From Chitinophagaceae bacterium (lineage in GTDB: Bacteria > Bacteroidota > Bacteroidia > Chitinophagales > Chitinophagaceae): a stretch of 23,021 nucleotides of DNA. Position 1 is the stretch's first letter; each line of letters opens with the position of its first letter. The notes under the pieces were generated by a model that was given only the letters and a program-made list of their open reading frames with translations, was not told the origin of the DNA and did not search any database. This document shows, piece after piece, positions 8,437 to 16,051 of this stretch. A program made the translations under genes and the position numbers. The DNA lies in contig JACFNM010000021.1 of assembly GCA_019454915.1 (NCBI GenBank), positions 1-23,021 on the forward strand, read 5' to 3'.

Positions 8437-9960
8437 ATGGATATACATTCATCGGGTGGATATAATAATCCGGATGTTATTTTAGTAGGCGCCGGCATCA
8501 TGAGCGCAACCTTAGGCGTGATGTTAAAAGAATTGGATCCGAACTTAGTCATACACGTGATCGAAAGACTGGATACCGTGGCTGCCGAAAGTTCGGATGC
8601 CTGGAATAACGCCGGCACGGGTCATTCGGCCTTTTGTGAATTAAATTATACCCCTCTCAAAGAGGATGGGCATATTGATTGCAGCAAAGCCATTAGGATA
8701 GCGGGACAGTTCGTGCAGAGCCGTGAATTTTGGGCCTATTTGATTGAAAAAAATTATATCCGGGATTCCGAAGATTTTATACGGTCGGTACCCCATATCA
8801 GTTTTGTGCGGGGAGAAGAAAATGTCGCCTACCTGAAAAAACGCTTTGAAGCGCTGTCGGCTTATCAACTGTTTCATGGAATGCGTTTTACGGAAGACAA
8901 ATCCGTGTTGATGGAAATGATACCCTTGATGATGGAAGGACGTGATCCCGGAGAAAAAGTAGCCGCCACCCGGATGAATGCGGGCACGGACGTGAATTTT
9001 GGAGCGCTCACCCGGAAACTGTTTCGTTATTTATTCGACTTTCCCAGCGTCAAGTTGCACCTTGCTCATGAAGTGAATGACCTGCATCAGGATGCTTCGG
9101 GCCTATGGCACGTAAAAATGAGAAACCTCACAACGGATAAAAAAAGAACCATTAAGGCGCCCTTCGTGTTCATTGGGGCGGGTGGAGGTTCTTTGCCCCT
9201 GCTGGAAAAATCCGGCATACCCGAGAGCAGAGGTTATGGCGGATTCCCCGTGAGCGGACAATGGCTGATTTGCAATAACCCCTCCGTTATTGAGCGCCAT
9301 CATGCTAAAGTATATGGAAAGGCTGCCGTAGGGTCGCCTCCTATGAGCGTACCTCACCTGGATACAAGAGTTATTGATGGGAAGCGATCCTTATTATTTG
9401 GGCCCTATGCCGGTTTTTCAACGAAATTTTTGAAAAACGGATCACTATGGGACCTGCCGGCCTCCATTAAACTCAGCAATATCAAGCCGATGGTAATGGC
9501 AGGTATTCACAATCTTCCTTTAACCAAGTACCTGATTGAGCAGGTGAGCCAATCGGAAGAGGACAGGATGGCTGCGCTGAAGGAATTTTATCCTAAAGCA
9601 TCGTCCAAAGACTGGGATCTGGAAGTGGCGGGCCAGCGCGTTCAGGTAATTAAGAAAGACGAAGATAAAGGAGGCATCCTTGAATTCGGTACCGAAGTCG
9701 TCAGCTCGGCAGACGGAAGCATAGCCGCTCTGTTGGGAGCATCGCCGGGCGCTTCCACAGCCGTGGCCATTATGGTTGATCTTTTGCATCGCTGTTTTGG
9801 AGACAGAATAAAAACGCCTGAATGGAAAAGTAAACTGCAACAGATGATACCTTCTTACGGCGTTTCTTTGACCGATAATGACGAACTGGTTACCCGGTCA
9901 AGAAAGAGGACTGCGGAGGCGTTAAAACTGGAAAATGAAGTGGGAACTGCGATATCATAG
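8437..9960 (+). CDS. mqo: malate:quinone oxidoreductase
   Basis: Membrane-associated FAD enzyme that oxidises malate to oxaloacetate and passes electrons to the quinone pool, replacing or complementing NAD-dependent malate dehydrogenase in the TCA cycle. The 507 residues start with a short leader, then the Mqo-specific Rossmann motif [11 protein letters not shown] (17-27). Further family signatures are [23 protein letters not shown] (51-73), [24 protein letters not shown] and, near the C-terminus, [11 protein letters not shown]. It is slightly shorter than E. coli Mqo (548 aa). No transmembrane helix is predicted, as expected for a peripheral protein. It is monocistronic: the upstream neighbour diverges and the B12 receptor is convergent. 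The long inverted repeat at 9965-10018 follows 5 bp after the stop. Confidence 0.96.
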   Translation: MDIHSSGGYNNPDVILVGAGIMSATLGVMLKELDPNLVIHVIERLDTVAAESSDAWNNAGTGHSAFCELNYTPLKEDGHIDCSKAIRIAGQFVQSREFWAYLIEKNYIRDSEDFIRSVPHISFVRGEENVAYLKKRFEALSAYQLFHGMRFTEDKSVLMEMIPLMMEGRDPGEKVAATRMNAGTDVNFGALTRKLFRYLFDFPSVKLHLAHEVNDLHQDASGLWHVKMRNLTTDKKRTIKAPFVFIGAGGGSLPLLEKSGIPESRGYGGFPVSGQWLICNNPSVIERHHAKVYGKAAVGSPPMSVPHLDTRVIDGKRSLLFGPYAGFSTKFLKNGSLWDLPASIKLSNIKPMVMAGIHNLPLTKYLIEQVSQSEEDRMAALKEFYPKASSKDWDLEVAGQRVQVIKKDEDKGGILEFGTEVVSSADGSIAALLGASPGASTAVAIMVDLLHRCFGDRIKTPEWKSKLQQMIPSYGVSLTDNDELVTRSRKRTAEALKLENEVGTAIS

Positions 9961-9964
9961 CAAC

Positions 9965-10018
9965 TTACTCATTAGGATTTTATAACGGTGAATGCTGCTA
10001 TAAAATCCTAATGGGTAA
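9965..10018. terminator. 20-bp-stem inverted repeat between mqo and the B12 receptor gene
   Basis: The arms CATTAGGATTTTATA (9970-9984) and TATAAAATCCTAATG (9999-10013) are perfectly complementary. The stem extends outward by five more pairs (one G-U), giving 20 bp around a 14-nt loop. It sits in the convergent gap and is symmetric, so it could end transcripts from both sides. There is no real U-tract after it on the plus strand, so a processing or 3'-end protection role is an alternative. Confidence 0.65.
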
Positions 10019-10041
10019 AATCGCCCTATGCTGCATTACTT

Positions 10042-11934
10042 CTATATTTTGATGACCAATCCTCCCATCAGATTGAATCCCTGGGTACCATAGCCATATA
10101 CTTCGTTGTATTTTGCGTTCGTAATATTCTTCAGGTCTATAAAAAGTTTGATTCGGTTTTGCACAAACTGGTAGGAAGCATAGGCGTTCCATAATGTATA
10201 GGCGCCTAATTGTGCAGACTGGGAAGAATAGGTAATGGGATCGTAATACAGATCGCTCCTCCTGCCGTTGTAATTAATTTGAGTGCTTAGAAAAAACCGG
10301 GGAGTTACTTCCCATCCGGCATTCAAACCCAGGCTGTGTTTGGGGCGACGGATCAGATTTGAATAGGTGCTGTCTTTTCCGTTTTGTTCCGTGGTTACTT
10401 CACCATCCACAAAAGCATAATAGAGTTTCAGTTTGAGTTGTTTACCGATATAAATCGTCGGCTCCAGTTCTAAACCGTGATCCTTTTGTTTATTAAGATT
10501 GATTAGCTGAAAAGAAGGCCCGTAAATCATAACATTATCAATGGTCCGCCTGAAATACACCAGCCTCGCATCCAACACGCCCGACCACAATGTGGATTGT
10601 ATGCCTGCTTCCGTGGTGGCGGATGTTTCAGGCGCTAAATCAGGATTAGAACCAAACGGTCCATACAGAGATTGCAGAGAAGGCGTTTTGAAAGCAGTGG
10701 CATAATTGGCAAATATTTTCACTGCGTCATTAAAAGTGTAGGAAGGATTGACAGTGTACGTGAAGTTGTTCCCATAAGCGGAATGTTTGTTGTACCCGGA
10801 TCCCAGTTCCAGATTGAATCCTCCGATATCGCGCAGGAAAAACGACAGGTAGGGGCTGGTTAAAGACGCTGTGGGATTTGGAGGCGTAGCCGCTTCATCT
10901 TGCATCCGCTGCTTGTTATAATGAATACCGCCTAATAACTGGATATGCGGAACGAAGGAATAATGAGCATATAATTCAACACTGTTTTTACTTCCCACGT
11001 AGGGGTATTCACCGTACGTGTCTTTGAAGTTACGATTCACCTCATCATAATTATAGTATGCATGAATACTGCCGTTGGCAAAGCTGTACTGCAATTGCGC
11101 TCCCGCAGTGAGTAGTTGGGCTTCATATTTACTATCTGCATCCGTAAATGATCCCCCGTCATAATCTCCGGTAAAATGAGTATACCTGAAGTAAGGCTTT
11201 AGATGCAGTCCCCGGGCAATTTGTTTGTCAAAATCAGCAAGGAACGCATTGCGGGTAAATCCGTCTTTATCGAAAGTCTGTCCCGAGGTAGTATCCTGGG
11301 CTTCAGAAATACCGGCTGTTTGATAATGCGTGAAGCCCACATTATAGGATGAGCCTTCTCCCGCGCCATTGATCCCAATGTCAGCTTTAAAAGTATTATA
11401 AGATCCCGCTGCGATACCGCCATACAACTGAGCGGGCTTATCAACGGGTTTTTTCGTGATAATATTAATCACGCCGGCAACAGCATCTGAGCCGTATAAG
11501 GTTGATTGAGCGCCCTTCAGAATTTCAATACGTTCTATTTGTTCCAACGGGAACATTCTGACGTCAAAGGCTCCTCCTGTTCCGGAAGGATCGCTCACGG
11601 GTATACCATTTACCAGGATAACCGTATAATCCGTGCCTGCACCACGCAGATAAAGACTCTTGTCTTTACCGGGGTTACTATAAGCGCCATTTACCGTGAT
11701 GCCTGCCTGCTCACTGAGTAGCTGCGCCATATCTTTCCCATTGCTTCTTTCAATCTCCTGCTTATCAATGACCGTAACCACTTTACCTGTTTCGCTTACT
11801 TTTTTGGGAAACCGGGTTGCGGTGATAACAATTTCATCTAAGGAAGTGGCACGTGTTGCGGTATCTTCCTGCGCTGACAGAGAAAAGCTGCTGAGCACCA
11901 GGGTGCTCATCAGACCAAAAACAGTTTTGTTCAT
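10042..11934 (-). CDS. btuB: TonB-dependent vitamin B12 (cobamide) receptor, BtuB-like
   Basis: Outer-membrane beta-barrel that imports cobalamin or related corrinoids using TonB energy. The 630 residues begin with a signal peptide (about 1-21, ending LSAQ). A TonB-box-like DEIVITATR stretch follows (about 33-41), then the plug domain with ILVNGIPVSDP and the ending GSDAVAGVINIITKK (about 147-161). A 22-strand-type barrel runs to the C-terminus. Length is close to E. coli BtuB (614 aa), much shorter than SusC-type receptors, and there is no carboxypeptidase-like N-terminal domain. The substrate assignment rests mainly on the cobalamin riboswitch directly upstream (12027-12257). Expression should therefore fall when B12 is plentiful. 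The last residues (GLVIKI) lack the usual terminal aromatic. No btuCDF or SusD partner is in the window. Confidence 0.93.
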   Translation of the reverse strand: MNKTVFGLMSTLVLSSFSLSAQEDTATRATSLDEIVITATRFPKKVSETGKVVTVIDKQEIERSNGKDMAQLLSEQAGITVNGAYSNPGKDKSLYLRGAGTDYTVILVNGIPVSDPSGTGGAFDVRMFPLEQIERIEILKGAQSTLYGSDAVAGVINIITKKPVDKPAQLYGGIAAGSYNTFKADIGINGAGEGSSYNVGFTHYQTAGISEAQDTTSGQTFDKDGFTRNAFLADFDKQIARGLHLKPYFRYTHFTGDYDGGSFTDADSKYEAQLLTAGAQLQYSFANGSIHAYYNYDEVNRNFKDTYGEYPYVGSKNSVELYAHYSFVPHIQLLGGIHYNKQRMQDEAATPPNPTASLTSPYLSFFLRDIGGFNLELGSGYNKHSAYGNNFTYTVNPSYTFNDAVKIFANYATAFKTPSLQSLYGPFGSNPDLAPETSATTEAGIQSTLWSGVLDARLVYFRRTIDNVMIYGPSFQLINLNKQKDHGLELEPTIYIGKQLKLKLYYAFVDGEVTTEQNGKDSTYSNLIRRPKHSLGLNAGWEVTPRFFLSTQINYNGRRSDLYYDPITYSSQSAQLGAYTLWNAYASYQFVQNRIKLFIDLKNITNAKYNEVYGYGTQGFNLMGGLVIKI

Positions 11935-12026
11935 TTTTTAATCCCGAAGGAGTTTTAGAAATTTACGAAACGAACTTTGGGGAAAGGGGAAGAAAAAGCT
12001 TGAAGGGGTCAGGCGTTTTCATCTCC

Positions 12027-12257
12027 GGCTTTTCACCCGAAAGCCCTTTGACTAAAAATACCATCTGGCAGGTCTTCTGGCTTGGTTCACTATTGAATAC
12101 CTTCCCATTCTTTAATCAGCAGAACAGTGGCATGATGATCCAACAGGCGAATAATTTGCGGGCAACAATACCAGGCAAATTATTCGTACACCTTACAGCT
12201 ACGGGGATAGCGCCGGACTTGCACCGGACTTCCCTTTTAATGACGTAATTACGCCAA
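12027..12257 (-). ncRNA. cobalamin riboswitch controlling the B12 receptor gene
   Basis: Read on the minus strand, the leader has the conserved order of a cobalamin riboswitch: GGGAAGTCCGGTGCAAGTCC (12214-12233), then CTATCCCCGTAGCTGT (12194-12209). An 11-bp stem CGAATAATTTG/CAAATTATTCG (12148-12158 with 12176-12186) follows, then ATGCCACTG (12126-12134), GGGAAGG, and the B12 box AAGCCAGAAGACCTGCC (12067-12083). A hairpin GGCTTT-loop-AAAGCC lies further downstream (12027-12045). Its loop CGGGTGA could pair (CACU with GGUG) with the CCACTG loop, as in the known L5-L13 kissing contact; that pairing is inference. About 90 nt separate this from the receptor start, room for an expression platform. 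Bound cobalamin is expected to lower receptor expression. Confidence 0.95.
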
Positions 12258-12269
12258 CCAAATATGGCG

Positions 12270-12301
12270 CAAAGATGAAACTTGAAACTTGAAATGCCAA
12301 A
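12270..12301 (-). promoter_or_regulatory. promoter for the riboswitch-receptor transcript
   Basis: On the minus strand TTTG (12298-12301), a 20-nt spacer and CATCTTTG (12270-12277) fit the Bacteroidota -33/-7 pattern (TTTG, 19-21 nt, TAnnTTTG) with one mismatch. Transcription would start near 12263, just before the riboswitch. It begins 3 bp downstream of the kinase gene, so the receptor has its own promoter. The spacer consists largely of a GAAACTT tandem repeat. Confidence 0.65.
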
Positions 12302-12303
12302 TC

Positions 12304-12873
12304 TCAATTTCCCGGTTCCAGATGTGCCTCCACCGCTTTTCTCGCTGTATCAAAACGTTGTCGGTGGTCTCCGCTGATTTCCACCCAGGAAGTGCGCTGG
12401 TTTACCATCAGGTCTTTATACATTTTATAAATCTTCCTCCTTGTTTCAATATCGGGGTATTCGCGAAGTTCGTCATTGACCCAGGGCAAATCAATATTAC
12501 AGAGCAAATACAAATCATAGTTTCGGGATGCAATCTGGTTCATGATCCATGAATGACATTGATTAAACACAAATTCGCACCACACTTTCATCACGTATAA
12601 ATCAGTATCAATAAAGACTAGGGGCAGGTATTGCGGACTATTATGATGTTGATTCATCACCGCCGCAACGGTCTTTTCTTCCAGGGCAATCTGTCCTTTG
12701 GCTATTTCCAGGAGATCGTTATAGGAATAGTTTGGGCCGTGTTCTAAAAGATACTCCCTGGCATATTCTCTACACCACAGGGTGTGGTAGTGATCGGCTA
12801 ATTGTTCACAGAGCGTACTCTTACCAGTTGATTCCGGGCCAATGATTACTATTTTTTTGGGTAGAGCCTTCAT
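12304..12873 (-). CDS. NadR-like P-loop kinase (nicotinamide riboside kinase-type ATPase)
   Basis: A 189-residue P-loop protein resembling the C-terminal kinase domain of NadR, which phosphorylates nicotinamide riboside in NAD salvage. Visible features: Walker A GPESTGKS (12-19), the family's REYAREYL stretch (about 35-42), the IAKGQIALEE helix, LVFIDTD as a Walker B-like segment, and a C-terminal ISGDHRQRF near the base-binding region. It lacks the NMN adenylyltransferase and DNA-binding domains of full NadR (about 410 aa). In Bacteroidota such stand-alone kinases often sit beside pnuC-type vitamin transporters. None is visible here; instead the B12 receptor unit lies downstream with its own promoter. 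The real substrate (nicotinamide riboside, thiamine or another nucleoside-like vitamin) is open. The gene diverges from the saccharopine dehydrogenase-family gene (70 bp between starts). Confidence 0.8.
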   Translation of the reverse strand: MKALPKKIVIIGPESTGKSTLCEQLADHYHTLWCREYAREYLLEHGPNYSYNDLLEIAKGQIALEEKTVAAVMNQHHNSPQYLPLVFIDTDLYVMKVWCEFVFNQCHSWIMNQIASRNYDLYLLCNIDLPWVNDELREYPDIETRRKIYKMYKDLMVNQRTSWVEISGDHRQRFDTARKAVEAHLEPGN

Positions 12874-12943
12874 CGAAATTGATTGGAACTTATTATTTCA
12901 TGTAAAAGTGAAACAATATCTTTATTGATTAAAATTATCGGCC

Positions 12944-14077
12944 ATGAAAATTGCGGTTTTAGGCGCCGGCATGGTGGGGCGGGCTATTGCGGAAGATTTA
13001 GCCTCCGGCTTTGACGTAACGTCTTTTGACAATAGTGCAGCATCGCTGGCTACTCTTCATAAGAGAAATGCATCCGTTCATACAAAGCAGGTTAATTTGT
13101 TGGAAACGCAGGACTTCAGATCTATGCTGGCTCCATTTGGCTTGGTAATAACAGCCGTTCCGGGTTTTATGGGATTTGAAGTAGTAAAACGGGTAATAGC
13201 TGCGGGTAAGGACGTGGTGGACATTTCTTTTTCACCGGAAGATACACTTCAGTTAGATGCGCTTGCCAAAGAAAACCAGGTGACGGCTATCGTGGATTGC
13301 GGAGTAGCCCCGGGGATGAGTAACTGGGTATTGGGATATTATAATGATCGGATGGAGATTGAAGATTTTGAATGTTATGTGGGCGGATTGCCAAAGATCC
13401 GGAAAAAGCCTTTTGAATACAAAGCGCCTTTTTCTCCGATAGACGTGATAGAAGAATATACGCGGCCCGCGCGATATGTGGAAAACAGTCACCTCGTTAT
13501 CCGGCCTGCCCTGAGTGATGTTGAGCTGATGGACTTTGAAGGCGTGGGCACCCTGGAAGCTTTCAATACGGACGGACTCCGGTCAATATTGACTACGATG
13601 AAGCATATACCCAATATGAAAGAGAAGACGCTCAGGTATCCCGGTCATGTTGAATTAATTGTCGCATTAAAACAAAGCGGATTTTTTTCTGACGAAAAGG
13701 TAAATATAAACGGCGTGGAAGTCTCCCCCCTTCAGTTCAGTTCAGCCCTCTTGTTTAAGGAGTGGAAACTGAATCCCGGCGAAGAAGAGTTCACGGTGAT
13801 GAAAATAATCGTAACTGGCAAGGAAAAAGGCCGGAAGAAGCGCGTAGAATATTCCCTGCTTGACCACTATGACCTGGCGACGCAAACCACATCTATGGCG
13901 CGTACCACCGGCTATACCTGCACGGCAGCAGCCAACTTGTTGTTACAAAAGCGGTTTACCGCGAAAGGTGTTTTTCCACCAGAATTGATTGCGGGAGACG
14001 AGAACTGCTTTCAGCATATTATTCAATACCTGAGAGAAAGGAAGGTAAACTGGCAAATGAAAGCGTTCGATGATTAG
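12944..14077 (+). CDS. saccharopine dehydrogenase / lysine 6-dehydrogenase family protein
   Basis: An NAD(P)-dependent oxidoreductase of the saccharopine dehydrogenase superfamily. The 377 residues start directly with a Rossmann fold, VLGAGMVGRAIA (5-16), followed by an acidic residue in TSFDNS for nucleotide ribose binding. The central VDISFSP and VDCGVAPGMSN stretches (about 93-99 and 117-127) are characteristic of the family, and the C-terminal catalytic domain has FEGVGTLEAFNTDGL. Length and layout resemble bacterial L-lysine 6-dehydrogenase (about 380 aa) more than bifunctional lysine-ketoglutarate reductases, so a role in lysine catabolism is the best guess. No lysine-pathway gene flanks it. 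The stop codon falls in the loop of a terminator-like hairpin. Family is firm; the exact reaction is inferred. Confidence 0.87.
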   Translation: MKIAVLGAGMVGRAIAEDLASGFDVTSFDNSAASLATLHKRNASVHTKQVNLLETQDFRSMLAPFGLVITAVPGFMGFEVVKRVIAAGKDVVDISFSPEDTLQLDALAKENQVTAIVDCGVAPGMSNWVLGYYNDRMEIEDFECYVGGLPKIRKKPFEYKAPFSPIDVIEEYTRPARYVENSHLVIRPALSDVELMDFEGVGTLEAFNTDGLRSILTTMKHIPNMKEKTLRYPGHVELIVALKQSGFFSDEKVNINGVEVSPLQFSSALLFKEWKLNPGEEEFTVMKIIVTGKEKGRKKRVEYSLLDHYDLATQTTSMARTTGYTCTAAANLLLQKRFTAKGVFPPELIAGDENCFQHIIQYLRERKVNWQMKAFDD

Positions 14078-14093
14078 GAATCGAAAACGCTTT
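14060..14093. terminator. hairpin overlapping the dehydrogenase stop codon
   Basis: AAAGCGTT-CGAT (14060-14071) pairs with ATCG-AACGCTTT (14080-14093, with a 2-nt AA bulge), giving a 12-bp stem with an 8-nt loop that contains the TAG stop. T residues close the stem on the plus strand (CTTTTG). It lies between convergent genes and could serve both. Confidence 0.5.
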
Positions 14094-14123
14094 TGCCTTC
14101 CCTGAAGCATAGCGGGAAATCAA

Positions 14124-14720
14124 TTAATCGGTCTCTGCCACCACCTCTTTCACTTCGGGTACCATTCTCTTCATCATACTTTCTATACCTGCTTTCAAGG
14201 TAATCATAGACGAGGGGCATCCGGAGCAGGAGCCCTGCAGGGTGACATTTAATATACCGTCATCATAGTCTTTGAATTGTATAGCGCCGCCATCCATTTC
14301 CACCGCCGGCTTCACATAATTATCCAGAATCTCTTTGATTCGTTTTATGATATCGTCATCATCCGCTGCTATATAGTTCGGTGAGACGGGGTGAACGGCC
14401 GCCGCCGCTTCCTCATTAATAATCTCTCTTCCGTCCTCCAGGTATTCTTTCAAAAATCCTCTAATAAAGGGGATTACATCCGGCCAGTCGGTTTCCGTCG
14501 TTTTTGTGAGCGTAACAAAGTTACTGGCGATAAATATCGATTTGATAAAAGGGAATCCGAACAATTCCTGAGCCAGGGGCGACGGACCCGCTGAGTCCAT
14601 ATCCGGGAAATCCATACTTTTCCCCGGGTATAATAACTTGTTAGCCACAAACTTCATGGTCTCCGGGTTAGGAGTCATTTCAGTATAGATGCTTACAACG
14701 GGATTACCTGTCCTAATCAT
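14124..14720 (-). CDS. NifU family Fe-S cluster carrier (Nfu type)
   Basis: Cytoplasmic carrier that receives an Fe-S cluster and hands it to target enzymes. The 198 residues hold an N-terminal Nfu domain (about 10-100, with TPNPETMKFVANK and LFGFPFIKSIFIASNFVTLTK) and a C-terminal NifU domain (about 120-195). The latter carries the cluster-binding CSGC (Cys165, Cys168) followed by PSSMITLKAGIE. An acidic linker with repeated Asp/Glu joins them. The arrangement is that of mitochondrial NFU1 and many Bacteroidota Nfu proteins, not nitrogen-fixation NifU: the scaffold U-type domain with its own cysteines is absent. I keep the ATG at 14720, which lies 21 bp downstream of a perfect -7 element (14741-14748). 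No suf or isc genes are in the window. Confidence 0.93.
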   Translation of the reverse strand: MIRTGNPVVSIYTEMTPNPETMKFVANKLLYPGKSMDFPDMDSAGPSPLAQELFGFPFIKSIFIASNFVTLTKTTETDWPDVIPFIRGFLKEYLEDGREIINEEAAAAVHPVSPNYIAADDDDIIKRIKEILDNYVKPAVEMDGGAIQFKDYDDGILNVTLQGSCSGCPSSMITLKAGIESMMKRMVPEVKEVVAETD

Positions 14721-14740
14721 ATACTCCAGATTTTAGAAGA

Positions 14741-14748
14741 CAAAGGTA
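14741..14748 (-). promoter_or_regulatory. candidate -7 promoter element for the Nfu gene
   Basis: On the minus strand TACCTTTG matches TAnnTTTG exactly, about 20 bp before the start codon. No TTG is seen at the -33 position, so the call rests on one element. Confidence 0.45.
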
Positions 14749-14880
14749 AATAATTTATGTTCCATAATATGATTCCTTATCAGGGGGCTTATTAGGCATT
14801 AATATGGCGATTCCTTACTTTCGGTGATGAAAAATCTGGTACTGTCGCTGCCGGCTTCAGTACACTAAAAGTAAAATCAG

Positions 14881-15978
14881 ATGGTTAAAAATAAGTATTT
14901 TCATTATCTGCCTTTGGCGTCCTTATTCGGCACTCATCGTACCAGAGAGCTTTTTCAGTTTAATCCAACCGTGGCGCCTGTCAGGGAAGAAGCAAAAGAA
15001 GTCAAGGTGCTGGTATACGACTATAGCGTCGATCATTTTGAAGAACACCATGTGAAGCAAATCGGCGACTGTCTGGCTTTCAAAAATAACGGCCGCACGA
15101 CCTGGATCAATATGGATGGGCTGGCTAAACAGGCGGTGGAAACAATATGTAATGATTTTGGCATACACGCCTTGTTATCAGAGGATATACTGAGTGTAGG
15201 ACAACGACCCAAAATGGATGACGTGGACGGCATCCTTTTTTGCCTCCTGAACATGCTGTACTATAACGAAATCACCCGTACGGTTGAAACCGGTCAGATA
15301 AGTATTGCTATGGGATACGACTTTGTCGTTTCTTTTCAGGAAGATGGCTCAAGAGATGTATTTGATCCCATCCGCAGAAAGCTGGCGATGAGCAACAGCA
15401 AAATCAGGCAGCGCTCGGCGGATTATCTATGTTATGCTTTACTCGATACGATCGTGGACAATTACTTCATCGTCATGGAAAAGCTGGGCGAGCAGATTGA
15501 GATTTTAGAAGGAGAAGTGATCCGGAGAAGTAATACCCAATCTCTGGCTCATATCAATCACTTAAGGAAAGAACTGATTGTACTCAAGCGTAATATAGCG
15601 CCGGTGCGGGAACTCATCAACGGGTATATCCGCAGTGAAAGTGATTTACTGAATGATGATACCACCAAGTACTATAAAGACGTATATGATCATATTGTAC
15701 AAGCCTACGATTTTACCGAGAACTACCGGGATATGATGATGAACATGCAGGATATTTATCTGAATAATGTGAATCTGCGTATGAACGAAGTAATGAAGGT
15801 AATGGCTATTGTTACCTGTCTGATGGCGCCTGCAGCCGTTATCGGCGGAATTTTCGGCATGAACTTCGAAGCCATTCCTTTACTGCACTACCGGTGGGGC
15901 TTTTACATATCAGTAGCTGCCATGTTGTTCATTCCACTGGTGATGCTCTATATTTTTAAAAAACGCGGATGGTATTAA
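14881..15978 (+). CDS. corA: CorA-type magnesium/cobalt transporter
   Basis: Pentameric inner-membrane channel for Mg2+ (also Co2+ and Ni2+). The 365 residues comprise a large cytoplasmic alpha/beta domain (about 40-230), a long helical stalk with heptad-like Leu/Ile spacing (about 200-300), and two C-terminal membrane helices (about 307-325 and 339-357). The signature GMNF (326-330 region, here GIFGMNFE) sits at the end of the first helix. The usual Tyr before GMN is Phe here. The C-terminal end FKKRGWY is basic, as expected for the cytoplasmic side. Length is close to Thermotoga CorA (351 aa). The gene stands alone, divergent from the Nfu gene with 160 bp between starts and convergent with the FrnE-type gene. 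No Mg2+ riboswitch was recognised upstream. Confidence 0.94.
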   Translation: MVKNKYFHYLPLASLFGTHRTRELFQFNPTVAPVREEAKEVKVLVYDYSVDHFEEHHVKQIGDCLAFKNNGRTTWINMDGLAKQAVETICNDFGIHALLSEDILSVGQRPKMDDVDGILFCLLNMLYYNEITRTVETGQISIAMGYDFVVSFQEDGSRDVFDPIRRKLAMSNSKIRQRSADYLCYALLDTIVDNYFIVMEKLGEQIEILEGEVIRRSNTQSLAHINHLRKELIVLKRNIAPVRELINGYIRSESDLLNDDTTKYYKDVYDHIVQAYDFTENYRDMMMNMQDIYLNNVNLRMNEVMKVMAIVTCLMAPAAVIGGIFGMNFEAIPLLHYRWGFYISVAAMLFIPLVMLYIFKKRGWY

Positions 15979-16028
15979 CTCGAAACCAAGCTCCATTTTA
16001 CGCTACCGGGTTGCCTGCCTCTTTTTAG

Positions 16029-16045
16029 AATGATACCGTATCATT
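16029..16045. repeat. perfect 17-bp palindrome between corA and the FrnE-type gene
   Basis: AATGATAC-C-GTATCATT has perfectly complementary 8-bp arms around one base. It lies in the 73-bp convergent gap, 7 bp past the FrnE-type stop. A one-base loop cannot form in RNA, so a hairpin would have at most 7 bp. A protein-binding site or a bidirectional 3'-end signal are both possible. Confidence 0.6.
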
Positions 16046-16051
16046 AATCTA

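Noticed and set aside
8421..8618. 65-residue minus-strand frame over the mqo start
   Set aside because: It is antisense to the conserved FAD-binding region of mqo and has no family resemblance.
9520..9840. 106-residue antisense frame inside mqo
   Set aside because: A shadow of the mqo reading frame; no start context or domain.
12000..12248. 82-residue plus-strand frame across the riboswitch
   Set aside because: It is simply the complement of the structured B12 leader, which explains all conservation there.
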